DNA of 64,000 nt from Hymenobacter amundsenii (GTDB lineage: Bacteria; Bacteroidota; Bacteroidia; Cytophagales; Hymenobacteraceae), in assembly GCF_002204745.1 (NCBI RefSeq), contig NZ_NIRR01000015.1:1-64000 (forward strand). Reading direction: 5' to 3'. Numbering within the stretch: position 1 is the first letter of the stretch; each line of letters starts with the position of its first letter. This document shows, piece by piece, positions 45,244 to 58,349 of this stretch. Both the position numbers and the translations under genes were made by a program. The notes beneath the pieces were generated by a model. It searched no databases. It was given only the letters and a program-made list of their open reading frames with translations, and had not been told where the DNA came from.

Positions 45244-45987
45244 ATGCTCGCTATTGGTATTATTCCGGCCCGTTATGCCTCCACCCGCCTGCCCGGTAAA
45301 CCGCTGGTCGATTTGGGAGGCCAGACCATGATTGAGCGCGTGGTCAGGCAGGCCCAAAAGTCGAGCTTGAGCCGGGTAGTGGTGGCCACCGACGACGAGC
45401 GGATTCTGGCCCACGTGCGCGGATTCGGGGGTGAGGCCGTGCTCACCGACCCCGACCATCCTAGCGGCACCGACCGGGTCCGCGATGCTTATGAGCAGTT
45501 GGGCATCGTGGCCGACTGCATCGTGAACATCCAAGGCGATGAGCCCTTCATTCATCCCAGCCAGATTGATGCCCTGGTGCAGCTCTTTGCCGCGCCCGAG
45601 CCACCGGCGCTGGCCACGCTGGTCAAGCCCGTCGTCAGCGAAGAGGAGCTCTTCAGCCCCCACCTGCCCAAAGTGGTGCTCGACGGCCGGGGCCGGGCCC
45701 TGTATTTCAGCCGCCACCCCCTGCCCTACCAGCGCCAGCACCCCGAAAGCGAGTGGCTGGCCCACCACCGCTACCTGCGCCACATCGGCCTCTACGCCTA
45801 CCGCCCCGACGTACTGCGCGCCATCACCCAGCTCCCGCCCTCACCCCTGGAGTTGGCCGAAAGCCTCGAACAGCTCCGCTGGCTCGAAGCCGGCTACGCC
45901 ATCCAGACCGCTGAAACGACGCTCCAAACGCTGGGCATCGATACCCCGGAAGATGTAGAACGGGCGCTGCGCTTGATTAAGAATTAG
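45244..45987 (+). CDS. kdsB: 3-deoxy-manno-octulosonate cytidylyltransferase
   Basis: A 247-residue CMP-Kdo synthetase, which activates Kdo with CTP for lipopolysaccharide inner-core synthesis in the cytoplasm. Signatures: IIPARYASTRLPGKPL at the N-terminus (nucleotide-binding), VVVATDDERI, LTDPDHPSGTDRV, NIQGDEPFI, and RHIGLYAYR with the conserved His-Gly-Ala-type region. The start at 45244 begins immediately before the nucleotide-binding strand; a TTG ten codons upstream is less likely. It converges with the GH97 gene and shares a terminator with it. Confidence 0.96.
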   Translation: MLAIGIIPARYASTRLPGKPLVDLGGQTMIERVVRQAQKSSLSRVVVATDDERILAHVRGFGGEAVLTDPDHPSGTDRVRDAYEQLGIVADCIVNIQGDEPFIHPSQIDALVQLFAAPEPPALATLVKPVVSEEELFSPHLPKVVLDGRGRALYFSRHPLPYQRQHPESEWLAHHRYLRHIGLYAYRPDVLRAITQLPPSPLELAESLEQLRWLEAGYAIQTAETTLQTLGIDTPEDVERALRLIKN

Positions 45988-46026
45988 AGATTCGCGCTAC
46001 AGGTTCTCATTATTCCTAAAGCACAA

Positions 46027-46075
46027 AGAATGGCCGTTGAACGACTCCCAAACGGGGTGTTCAACGGCCATTCTT
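46027..46075. terminator. bidirectional terminator between kdsB and GH97
   Basis: A perfect 17-bp stem, AAGAATGGCCGTTGAAC (46027-46043) with its inverse (46059-46075), and a 15-base loop, placed between two convergent genes. Confidence 0.85.
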
Positions 46076-46091
46076 CATTTCTAACTCCCTT

Positions 46092-48362
<2,271 letters not shown>

Positions 48363-48389
48363 TCAAAACCGCTACTGCTGATCCGGAGC

Positions 48390-48851
48390 TCAGCCGGCGG
48401 CCCTGGGCTCGGGAGCATCGGCGGCTTCGGCGGGCGACTCCTGCTGGCGGGCCTGGCGCTGCACGTGGTGCTCGGCGGCGGCGCGGTGCTCGTCCTTCAT
48501 CTCGCGGGAGAGGAAGTAGTTAAGGGCCGTCCGGATAACGGCAATGGCCCCGAGCTTGCCAATCTGCTCCCAGCTTGGCGCAATGGTAGTGGAGAGAATA
48601 TCGGCCCCCAACTGAAACTCCAGGGCCAGGGCCAGGTAGCGGGCCAGCGTGAGCCGGATGGCCGTAAAATCGGCCGTTCGGCGCGAGGCCAAGGCTTTGG
48701 CGAACAGGTAGCCCCCCACCAGAATACCCAGCACAATAATGCCCGCCCCTACCGCCTCGGCGCCCAGCTTCAGCCAGAGCACCACGTGCACCACGGCCTC
48801 CTCGACCTGGGTGTAGGTATCGGAAACATGCGGCAGCATAACGTCAGGCAT
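48390..48851 (-). CDS. DUF1622 membrane protein
   Basis: A 153-residue protein of the DUF1622 family, with two or three membrane segments (AVGAGIIVLGILVGGYLF; LALALEFQLGADILSTTI; a further one around AIAVIRTALNYFL) and a charged Ala/Glu-rich tail of about 35 residues. The role of the family is unknown; it is often near transporters. The ATG used overlaps the end of the HPP gene by 8 bp; an ATG four codons later (48839) would avoid the overlap. It is the last gene of the yciH-HPP-DUF1622 cluster. Confidence 0.85.
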   Translation of the reverse strand: MPDVMLPHVSDTYTQVEEAVVHVVLWLKLGAEAVGAGIIVLGILVGGYLFAKALASRRTADFTAIRLTLARYLALALEFQLGADILSTTIAPSWEQIGKLGAIAVIRTALNYFLSREMKDEHRAAAEHHVQRQARQQESPAEAADAPEPRAAG

Positions 48852-49377
48852 CGGTAGCGGGCGAGGTGGGAGAAATAGGGTCGATGGCCCCGCGTTGCGG
48901 GGCCGAGGCCGGCGTCAGGCGACCCAGCAGGTAACCGGACCCGCGTTGGAGCAGCACCAAAACTACCACCAAACCCACCGCCAGTCCAAACAGCAGCAGA
49001 TTCCCCTCGCCCTCACCAGCCCGGAACGCAAAGCTCAGGGCCGTGCCCACGGCCGGCGGGTGCATCACGTTCAGCAGTACCATGAGCCCGATAGTCAGCA
49101 CCATCGCCAGGGCCGCCGCTGCGTAACCGGACCCCAGCAGCGCATGCAGGCTATAACCGATACCCGCCGCGCTCAGCTGGCTGATGATGAGCGTGCGGGT
49201 GCTGTTGGTGCGGTGGGTGGGGTCGAGGTAGATTAAAAAGGCGCTGGAAGCCAGCGAGGCGAACAGCAGCCGCTGGTTGCTGAGCAACTCCAGCAGCCAC
49301 AGCATCACGAGCACCGTGAGGGTGGGCAGCAGGGCCAGCAGCAGTTCTGCTTTATTGGATAGCCGGGAGCGGGTCAT
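48844..49377 (-). CDS. HPP family membrane protein
   Basis: A 177-residue protein with about five membrane segments and the HPP signature in NVMHPPAVGTAL (about residue 108), plus SLASSAFLIYLDPTHRTNSTR near residue 45 (quoted in part: LIYLDPTHRTNSTR). HPP family members include proteins implicated in nitrite transport in cyanobacteria and plants; other members are uncharacterised, so the substrate is open. It starts 21 bp after the yciH stop and overlaps DUF1622 by 8 bp, so the three are probably one operon. Confidence 0.88.
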   Translation of the reverse strand: MTRSRLSNKAELLLALLPTLTVLVMLWLLELLSNQRLLFASLASSAFLIYLDPTHRTNSTRTLIISQLSAAGIGYSLHALLGSGYAAAALAMVLTIGLMVLLNVMHPPAVGTALSFAFRAGEGEGNLLLFGLAVGLVVVLVLLQRGSGYLLGRLTPASAPQRGAIDPISPTSPATDA

Positions 49378-49398
49378 TGCTTGGTTTTCAGGTTGGAA

Positions 49399-49734
49399 TT
49401 ACCCGCCGGCTTTCTTGGCTTTGTAGCCTTTTTCGAGCAGCAATGCCAGCACTTTGTCGCGGAAGTCGCCCTGGATAATGACCTCGCCATCCTTGGCGTT
49501 GCCACCAACGCCACAGCGGGTTTTGAGCAGCTTACCCAACGCCTGCAAATCGGCATCCTGGCCCACAAAGCCCGTAACAAGCGTCACTTGCTTGCCCCCG
49601 CGCGACTTCTTATCGAGCTGCACGCGCAGGTTTTGTTGCTGGGGCGGCAGCGTGGCGGTGGTGGCAGCGGTGGGTTCATCGTAGCTGAATTCGGGATTCG
49701 TGGAGTACACCACACCCTGGCGGCTGTTTTTCAT
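49399..49734 (-). CDS. yciH: SUI1/YciH-family translation factor
   Basis: A 111-residue protein whose C-terminal about 75 residues form the SUI1 (eIF1-like) domain: VQLDKKSRGGKQVTLVTGF, a LGKLLKTRCGVGG block (the KxxCGxGG-type motif), and EVIIQGDFRDKVLALLLEKGY. The bacterial YciH protein affects start-site fidelity on the 30S subunit. The N-terminal part (NSRQGVVYSTNPEFSYD) is also usual for the family. Immediately upstream, one base before the ATG, six perfect tandem copies of CCCTAAT (in the sense direction) replace a normal leader, which might vary in length and affect expression. Confidence 0.93.
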   Translation of the reverse strand: MKNSRQGVVYSTNPEFSYDEPTAATTATLPPQQQNLRVQLDKKSRGGKQVTLVTGFVGQDADLQALGKLLKTRCGVGGNAKDGEVIIQGDFRDKVLALLLEKGYKAKKAGG

Positions 49735-49735
49735 G

Positions 49736-49777
49736 ATTAGGGATTAGGGATTAGGGATTAGGGATTAGGGATTAGGG
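49736..49777. repeat. six perfect tandem ATTAGGG heptamers
   Basis: 42 bp of exact 7-bp repeats on the + strand, starting one base upstream of the yciH ATG (minus strand) and running into a family A element. It is the least diverged family B-type array in the window. Confidence 0.92.
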
Positions 49778-49787
49778 AAAATACGAA

Positions 49788-49898
49788 TGTCATGCCTCAT
49801 CTGGCGTCCGCGCAGCCGAAGCATCTCTACCGCAATGCTATTCATATTGATAGCAACTTCGACTCCGCCTCCGGCTGCGCTCAGCATGACAGTCGTAT
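49788..49898. repeat. degenerate family A palindrome
   Basis: The left part has AATGTCATGC and CGCAGCCGAAGCATCTCTAC. The right part has CGGCTGCGCTCAGCATGAC. The arms match imperfectly; a CCT-rich insertion disturbs the left arm. It lies between the heptamer array and the lipid kinase gene end. Confidence 0.7.
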
Positions 49899-49955
49899 TT
49901 TCCACCGCTCATCAACTCACTCGCCCCTACACCGCTACTTCCAAAGTCAGCGGCT

Positions 49956-50795
49956 TCAGTTCCACCTCAAATTCGGTGCGTCGGCCACGTAGTCGCCATC
50001 AACGTGGAAGCCCAGCGGAGCGGCGGCCCGCACGCGGATATGGCGGCTGCGGTGGAACTGCGCCCCGCCCGAGGTAGGCAGCGTACCCAAAGCCAGCCCC
50101 ACTCCTACCCGCACGGCCCGCCAAATGGGTAGCGCGTCAATCAGGCACAGGTCGAGCAGGCCGTCCTGGATGTTGGCGCGGGGCGCGATGTAGGCGTTAT
50201 TGCCATATTGGGCGGCATTGGCAAAGGCCAGCACGTAGCAGTGGGTATCGAGCAGGGCCTGGTTTTCCAGCTCCACCTGCACGGCCGTAGGCTGATAGCG
50301 GCGGTACTCGCGCAGGGCCACTTTCACGTAGGTGCTCAGGCCCCGGGTGCCAGCTTGGGCAAACATCTTGCTCACATGGGCATCAAACCCCAGCCCGGCC
50401 GTGCAAAAAAACCAGTGCCCATTAATGCGGCCCGCGTCGATGCGCTGGAAATCGGGGTGGCAGGCCCGCTGCACGGCGGCCGGCAAACCAAGCGGCACGT
50501 GCAGGTGCCGGGCCAGCCCGTTGCCCGATCCCCGGGGCACGATGCCCAGCGCCGCGCCGGTGCCCAGCAGCCCCCGAGCCACCTCGTTCACCGTGCCGTC
50601 GCCGCCCACGGCCACCACCACCCGGCAACCCGCGGCGGCGGCCTCGCGGGCCAATTGCTCGGCGTGGCCAGCGTATTGCGTGGGCATAATGTCGAACTCG
50701 GCCCCGGCGGCCGCAGCATGCTCGGCAATCAGGGCCGGCACGTTCTGGCTCCGGTCGGTGCCGGACGTAGGGTTAAGGATAAAGCAGATGCGCAT
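49956..50795 (-). CDS. diacylglycerol kinase-family lipid kinase (YegS/DagK-like)
   Basis: A 279-residue soluble kinase of the DAGK catalytic family, phosphorylating a lipid such as diacylglycerol with ATP at the inner membrane. The N-terminus has CFILNPTSGTDRSQ. The nucleotide-binding motif GGDGTVNEVARGLLG (about residue 60-74) and GIVPRGSGNGLARHL are intact, with the conserved Asp/Glu near GLLDLCLIDALP in the C-terminal half. It is transcribed towards yciH. Its start abuts the composite repeat 50803-51010. Confidence 0.92.
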   Translation of the reverse strand: MRICFILNPTSGTDRSQNVPALIAEHAAAAGAEFDIMPTQYAGHAEQLAREAAAAGCRVVVAVGGDGTVNEVARGLLGTGAALGIVPRGSGNGLARHLHVPLGLPAAVQRACHPDFQRIDAGRINGHWFFCTAGLGFDAHVSKMFAQAGTRGLSTYVKVALREYRRYQPTAVQVELENQALLDTHCYVLAFANAAQYGNNAYIAPRANIQDGLLDLCLIDALPIWRAVRVGVGLALGTLPTSGGAQFHRSRHIRVRAAAPLGFHVDGDYVADAPNLRWN

Positions 50796-50802
50796 TCTTT
50801 TG

Positions 50803-51010
50803 AGGAGCTAGAAGTCAGGAGCTAGGAGATAGAATGCAATAGTCAATAGTTGGAAGATGGAACAGCTTGATGCTGCCGAAAACTGAAACAAAGAACGTCA
50901 TCCCAAGCGAAGTGCGGCAACTTTCCCCAGCAGTCCGAATAAACGTTCTACGGTAAAAAGGTCCTTCCTTCGTCAGGATGACGTTCTTAATTCTAGCTAC
51001 TAGCTTCTCA
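50803..51010. repeat. composite repeat: family A core inside family B arms
   Basis: The outer left arm (50803-50834) has 7-bp units such as GAGCTAG and AAGTCAG. The outer right arm (50988-51010) is inverted (TTCTAGCTACTAGCTTCTC). Inside, a family A core runs from AAGAACGTCATCC (50891-50903) to GGATGACGTTCTT (50976-50988). It spans almost the whole gap between the lipid kinase start and the gapA stop. Confidence 0.75.
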
Positions 51011-51014
51011 AGAA

Positions 51015-52154
<1,140 letters not shown>

Positions 52155-52239
52155 CTAGTCGGAGCACTGGAATCACAAATATTTGACCTTGAAAATCAGC
52201 TTATTCATTCCCAAGCCGGTTTTTTTTCAAAAACAGCGC

Positions 52240-52269
52240 TTGTCCCAAACAACTGGCTTCCTATCTTTG
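52240..52269 (+). promoter_or_regulatory. promoter of the first tRNA-Glu
   Basis: TTG (52240-52242), exactly 19 bp, TATCTTTG (52262-52269): a perfect Bacteroidota promoter. The downstream sequence GCAGCACCAAAACG is almost the same as at the second tRNA-Glu. Confidence 0.85.
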
Positions 52270-52301
52270 CAGCACCAAAACGCACCGCGGCCTGCTTATC
52301 T

Positions 52302-52373
52302 GGTCCGTTCGTCTAGGGGTTAGGACAGTAGATTTTCATTCTACCAACAGGGGTTCGATTCCCCTACGGACTA
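52302..52373 (+). tRNA. tRNA-Glu (UUC)
   Basis: A 72-base cloverleaf. The acceptor stem GGTCCGT pairs with ACGGACT, the anticodon stem GTAGA/TCTAC encloses the loop TTTTCAT with anticodon TTC, and the T arm has GGGGTTCGATTCCCC. CCA is not encoded. Identical to the copy at 58135. A terminator follows at 52403. Confidence 0.97.
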
Positions 52374-52402
52374 CTCCGCCGCCTTCGTTTTGGCTACCGC
52401 TT

Positions 52403-52438
52403 GAAAACCCGCTCCGTACTATTACGGAGCGGGTTTTC
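52403..52438. terminator. terminator after the first tRNA-Glu
   Basis: GAAAACCCGCTCCGTA (52403-52418) pairs with its perfect inverse (52423-52438) around a CTAT loop. The TTTTC end of the stem supports rightward termination. Confidence 0.85.
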
Positions 52439-52470
52439 GCTTTTCCGGCCTAGCCGCGTACCTTGCCCCG

Positions 52471-53064
52471 ATGCACCCGTTGCGCGCCTATATCCACCGT
52501 TTCGTGCCCCTCACCGACGCCGAGTGGGCTCCACTGGCCGCCGCCCTGCGGCCACGCCAGTTACGGCGCAAGGAGCTGTTCGTGAGGCAGGGCGCGCCCT
52601 CGGCGGAGCTGGCCCTGGTGCTGGCCGGTAGCTGCCGCCTGTTCTACACCCGCCCCGATGGCGAGGAGCGCACCACTTACTTCTTCTTTGAAAACCACTT
52701 ACTGGGCGACTACCACAGCTGCCTGACCGGCCAGCCCAGCGCGTTTGGCATCGAAGCCCTGGGCCCGACCGAGCTGCTGACATTTCCGTACGCCTTGCTG
52801 CGCGGGCTCTACGACGAGTTCCCGGCCTACGAGCGGTTTGGGCGGTTGCTGGCCGAGTACCACCTGCTGGGTACCGATGCCCGCCTGGCCGAGCTGCTGC
52901 TGCTGAGCCCCGAGCAGCGCTACCAGGCCCTGCTGGCCAGCCACAAAACCAAGATTCTGGAGCGTATTCCGCAACACTACATTGCCTCCTATCTGGGCGT
53001 TACGCCGGTGTCGTTGAGCCGCATCCGGGCGCGGGTGCAGGGCCACGACGGCCGTATTTCTTAG
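52471..53064 (+). CDS. Crp/Fnr-family transcriptional regulator
   Basis: A 197-residue regulator with an N-terminal cyclic-nucleotide-binding-like barrel (about 25-115, FVRQGAPSAELALVLAGSCR, then YFFFENHLLGDYHSCLTG) and a C-terminal winged helix (about 150-190, IPQHYIASYLGVTPVSLSR). It lacks the full cAMP phosphate-binding signature and the Fnr cysteines, so the effector is unknown. It is followed 72 bp downstream by a DUF4260 gene in the same direction; regulators of this short Bacteroidota type often sit beside the gene they control. TACCTTGC, a weak -7-like box, lies only 4 bp before the ATG, so the transcript may be nearly leaderless. Confidence 0.9.
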   Translation: MHPLRAYIHRFVPLTDAEWAPLAAALRPRQLRRKELFVRQGAPSAELALVLAGSCRLFYTRPDGEERTTYFFFENHLLGDYHSCLTGQPSAFGIEALGPTELLTFPYALLRGLYDEFPAYERFGRLLAEYHLLGTDARLAELLLLSPEQRYQALLASHKTKILERIPQHYIASYLGVTPVSLSRIRARVQGHDGRIS

Positions 53065-53136
53065 CATTTGTTAACGATTTGGGCACCGCGCGGGCCGGAC
53101 CTTTGGGGTGTTGTTTCACTCCTCATTTGCCACTCC

Positions 53137-53538
53137 ATGAAAACGCTGCTCAAACTCGAAGAACTGGCCGAACTGCTAGTGGCCACCCTGGTTTTCGCCC
53201 ACCTCCCCTACCCCTGGTGGCAGCTGCCGGCCCTATTCCTGCTGCCCGATTTGGGCATGCTGGGCTACCTGGCTGGCCCGCGCCTGGGGGCTTTCACCTA
53301 CAATCTGCTCCACCACAAAGCCCTGGCCCTGGTGGTGAGCACGGCCGGCTGGGCGCTGGGCCAGCCCCTGCTGCTGCTGGCCGGCACGGTGCTACTTTTC
53401 CACTCCGCCTTCGACCGGCTGCTGGGCTACGGCCTCAAATACGCCACCGGCTTCCGGCACACGCACCTGGGTATGGTTGGCCGTGCCGAACCAGGCATTT
53501 TGGCCGGGCCAGGCAGCGGCTATCAGGAAGCGAATTGA
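53137..53538 (+). CDS. DUF4260 membrane protein
   Basis: A 133-residue membrane protein with about four segments and the DUF4260 hallmarks PDLGMLGYLAGPRLGAFTYN and a Tyr/Asp-containing AFDRLLGYGLKY followed by FRHTHLGMVGR. Function unknown. The start at 53137 (MKTLLKLEELAE) is the family start; upstream codons are not conserved-looking. It follows the Crp/Fnr gene in the same direction and probably depends on it. It ends 57 bp before the trehalose gene. Confidence 0.88.
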   Translation: MKTLLKLEELAELLVATLVFAHLPYPWWQLPALFLLPDLGMLGYLAGPRLGAFTYNLLHHKALALVVSTAGWALGQPLLLLAGTVLLFHSAFDRLLGYGLKYATGFRHTHLGMVGRAEPGILAGPGSGYQEAN

Positions 53539-53595
53539 TGCCCTCCCGCCGGTTTGTGTCGTAAGTTGAGGGTTCGACTACTATACCGCAACCGC

Positions 53596-55773
<2,178 letters not shown>

Positions 55774-55791
55774 GATTTAGAGAGAAATAAA

Positions 55792-55920
55792 AACGTCATT
55801 CTGAGCGAAGGCGCAGTCGTAATCGAAGAATCTCTACTGTAATAGTATTCCTGCTGTTAGGAGTTACCACTACGGTAGAGATTCTTCGATTACGACTGCG
55901 CCTTCGCTCAGAATGACGTT
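55792..55920. repeat. family A palindrome, perfect 46-bp arms
   Basis: Arms at 55792-55837 and 55875-55920 are perfect inverted copies, starting AACGTCATTCTGAGCGAAGG. The centre is 37 bp. It is the largest perfect hairpin of the window and sits between the convergent otsAB and GH15 genes, where it could also act as a terminator. Confidence 0.92.
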
Positions 55921-55954
55921 CCTTTTCTAAGTCGCCAAGCTGCCTTAAAACAAC

Positions 55955-57739
55955 CTACACGAAGTTCGGGCGGTCCAGCTTTTTGGCGATGCGGTAGGCG
56001 GCATTCACCAAACCCACGTGACTGTAGGCTTGGGGGAAATTGCCCCATTGGGAGCCGGTTTTGGCGTCTACGTCTTCGCTCAGCAGGCCTAAGTGGTTGG
56101 AGTAGGTGAGCAACTGCTCGAACTCGTCGATGGCCTCCTGTACCCGGCCCACGCAGGCTAGGGCCTCCACGAACCAGAAGGAGCAGATGAGGAACGTAGT
56201 TTCGGGCGTACCGAAGTCGTCGGCGTGGCGGTAGCGGTAGAAGAGGCCCTCGGGTGTTTTCAGCTCCTTTTCCAGGGCCACGAGGTGGCGTGCGGCCCGC
56301 TCGGAAGCCGGGTCGAGGTAGCACATCATAATCAGCTGGATGGTGCTGGCATCGAGGTGGGGCGAGCCGATGGCGTTGGTGTACGCCTCGCGCTCCTCAC
56401 TAAAGCACTGCTCGATGCGCTCGGTGGCGGCCTCGTTGAGGCGGTTGGCCAGCGCCTCCATGTCGGCGTTACCGAGGGCCTGGGCCATTTTGCGGGCGGC
56501 GTGGCTGCCGGCCCAGTGAAACAGGTAGGTGTAGCAATGGCGCTGGGCCAGGTTGCGGAACTCCCAGAGGCCGGCGTCGGGCTGGTCCATGGTGGCCTCA
56601 ATCAGCCGCAAAGCCTCGTACACCAGTTTTTCGGGGTTGCGCTGCTCCGGGTTCACGAAGCGGCTGTCGACGTAAAGCGGCAGCAGCGCCACCAGCACCT
56701 GGCCGTACACGTCGTTCTGCACGTGGGTGTAGGCGTCGTTGCCAATGCGCACGGGCTGGTTGCCCAGGTAGCCAGCCAGCGGCAACTCCTCTTCTACCAG
56801 CTGCGAAGCGCCACTGATGCCGTACAGGGGCTGGTACTTGCCCTGGATGCTGCTCGAAATATTGGCGATGTAGTGGAAATAGCGCTCCAGCTCCTCGAAG
56901 TGGCCAATGTTGTTGAAGGCCGTGAGCGTGTAGAACGTGTCGCGCATCCAGCAGTAGCGGTAGTCCCAGTTGCGGGTGCTACCGGGCGCTTCGGGCAGAC
57001 TGGTGGTGCTGGCCGCAATAATGGCTCCCGTATCCTCGTACTGGTGCACCTTAAGGGCCAGCGCCGACCGGATAACGGCCTCCTGGTGGAAGTTGCTGAT
57101 GCTGGTGCTCTTCACCCACTTGCGCCAGTACTCCACCGTGGAGCGCAGAAACTGCTCGACGGTGCTTTCCAGCGGCGCTTCGAGCGGGGCCCCGTAGGTG
57201 AGCACGAGGTACTTGGTTTCGTTGAGCACGAAGGCCTCCTCATCGAGCACGTAGGTGAGCGGGATGTTGGTGGTGAGGCGGATTTCCTCCTCCATGCCCA
57301 AAAAGGCAATGTGGTTGGAGCTGCGGCGGCGGCTCAGTTGCTGGCGGCCATAGTCGGCCACCGGGCGGCAGGCTACTTTTATCCGGGGGGTGCCATCCAG
57401 CGGCTCCACCTTGCGAATAAACATGAGGGGCTTGTAGTACCGCTCGTACTGGGAAAAGCGCGGGGCAAAGTCCGTGACGCGGTAGCTGCCTTCGGCCGTG
57501 GTAATTTCGGTGGCCAGCACGTTGGTGTTAGTCAGGTAATACTGCCGGCTCTGGAAGCCGCCCTCGGTAGCGGGCCGGATGCTGTACTCGCCGCCCTTCT
57601 CCTCATCGAGCAAAGCGCCAAACACAAAGCTGCTATCGAAACGGGGCCAGCAGAGCCAGCGCACGGCCGTATCGGTGCCAATCAGGCCCAAGAAGGCGCA
57701 GTTACCGATCAGGCCCATATCATAGGTGTGTTTCATCAT
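55955..57739 (-). CDS. glycoside hydrolase family 15 protein (glucoamylase/trehalase-like)
   Basis: A 594-residue GH15 enzyme without signal peptide, so probably cytoplasmic. The N-terminal beta-domain begins IGNCAFLGLIGTDTAVRWLCWPRFDSS (quoted in part: IGNCAFLGLIGT, WLCWPRFDSS). The catalytic (alpha/alpha)6 barrel includes NWDYRYCWMRDTFYTL near residue 265 and FLICSFWFVEALA near 520, typical of this group. Members act on alpha-glucosides, and some are trehalases. Its position facing the trehalose synthesis gene suggests trehalose breakdown, which is inference only. Two adjacent ATG codons open the gene. Confidence 0.93.
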   Translation of the reverse strand: MMKHTYDMGLIGNCAFLGLIGTDTAVRWLCWPRFDSSFVFGALLDEEKGGEYSIRPATEGGFQSRQYYLTNTNVLATEITTAEGSYRVTDFAPRFSQYERYYKPLMFIRKVEPLDGTPRIKVACRPVADYGRQQLSRRRSSNHIAFLGMEEEIRLTTNIPLTYVLDEEAFVLNETKYLVLTYGAPLEAPLESTVEQFLRSTVEYWRKWVKSTSISNFHQEAVIRSALALKVHQYEDTGAIIAASTTSLPEAPGSTRNWDYRYCWMRDTFYTLTAFNNIGHFEELERYFHYIANISSSIQGKYQPLYGISGASQLVEEELPLAGYLGNQPVRIGNDAYTHVQNDVYGQVLVALLPLYVDSRFVNPEQRNPEKLVYEALRLIEATMDQPDAGLWEFRNLAQRHCYTYLFHWAGSHAARKMAQALGNADMEALANRLNEAATERIEQCFSEEREAYTNAIGSPHLDASTIQLIMMCYLDPASERAARHLVALEKELKTPEGLFYRYRHADDFGTPETTFLICSFWFVEALACVGRVQEAIDEFEQLLTYSNHLGLLSEDVDAKTGSQWGNFPQAYSHVGLVNAAYRIAKKLDRPNFV

Positions 57740-58068
57740 AGGTCAATAAGTCAGAAGGAGAGAAAGTAGGTTGACGGGGAAGCACCTCGAATTGTCGTAG
57801 CTGCATGTCGTTCTGAGCGGCGCAAAGGCCCTGATGACAAAGTAGTCAGACGATGGTTGCTTGCATACCAAGGTCTTTGCGCCGCTCAAGGCAACATACG
57901 CTTAGCTCGCTGCGCATTCAACTGTGTTTACCGTTTTCGGGCGGCGCAAGTTACCGTGCCCGGCCGTTCAGCTTAACGAAGGCACTTGGTTTACTCCGCC
58001 ATTTGCAAAATAATCTTCCTGATTATGTTCCAGTTATCGGCTTTTTACATTTTTTTACCCCCACCCAC
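57740..58068. other. intergenic region between GH15 and tRNA-Glu
   Basis: Upstream region of the GH15 gene and of the second tRNA. Apart from the palindrome at 57806-57893, nothing gene-like is seen; a 98-codon frame across 57853-58149 is not protein-like and runs into the tRNA. Confidence 0.5.
57806..57893. repeat. divergent family A palindrome, short arms
   Basis: GAGCGGCGCAAAG (57815-57827) pairs perfectly with CTTTGCGCCGCTC (57875-57887). The left flank TGTCGTTCTGAGCGG keeps the family A start; the inner arm sequence differs from the other copies. Confidence 0.6.
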
Positions 58069-58098
58069 TTGCCTCGAATCAATTGGCCCGTATCTTTG
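58069..58098 (+). promoter_or_regulatory. promoter of the second tRNA-Glu
   Basis: TTG (58069-58071), exactly 19 bp, TATCTTTG (58091-58098), then GCACCACCAAAACG, matching the first tRNA-Glu in design, spacing and early leader. Confidence 0.85.
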
Positions 58099-58134
58099 CA
58101 CCACCAAAACGGAAAAACGCTTCCGCTTTTATAT

Positions 58135-58206
58135 GGTCCGTTCGTCTAGGGGTTAGGACAGTAGATTTTCATTCTACCAACAGGGGTTCGATTCCCCTAC
58201 GGACTA
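58135..58206 (+). tRNA. tRNA-Glu (UUC), second copy
   Basis: Identical over all 72 bases to the gene at 52302: anticodon TTC in loop TTTTCAT, acceptor GGTCCGT/ACGGACT, T arm GGGGTTCGATTCCCC, CCA not encoded. A separate terminator follows, so it is transcribed alone. Confidence 0.97.
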
Positions 58207-58243
58207 CTTTACCCGGAACATAACCGCTCCGAAACGCTTTTAA

Positions 58244-58277
58244 AAAGACCTCTTCGCAACTCGCGGAGAGGTCTTTT
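58244..58277 (+). terminator. terminator after the second tRNA-Glu
   Basis: AAAAGACCTCT and CGC pair with GCG and AGAGGTCTTTT around a short AACTC loop, with the T-run inside the closing stem. Confidence 0.75.
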
Positions 58278-58349
58278 GCGTTTAGCCCTCCGCAACCCAG
58301 CCGTCCGCCACCTCAACCGGACTTCGCGGACTCATTTTACCAACTCAGC

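Noticed and set aside
49736..49777. Telomere-like repeat (TTAGGG-type)
   Set aside because: The unit is 7 bp (ATTAGGG), it is internal between genes, and other loci show different heptamers; it belongs with the family B arrays.
56225..57769. 514-codon + strand frame opposite the GH15 gene
   Set aside because: Antisense shadow of a clear glycoside hydrolase; no signature of its own.
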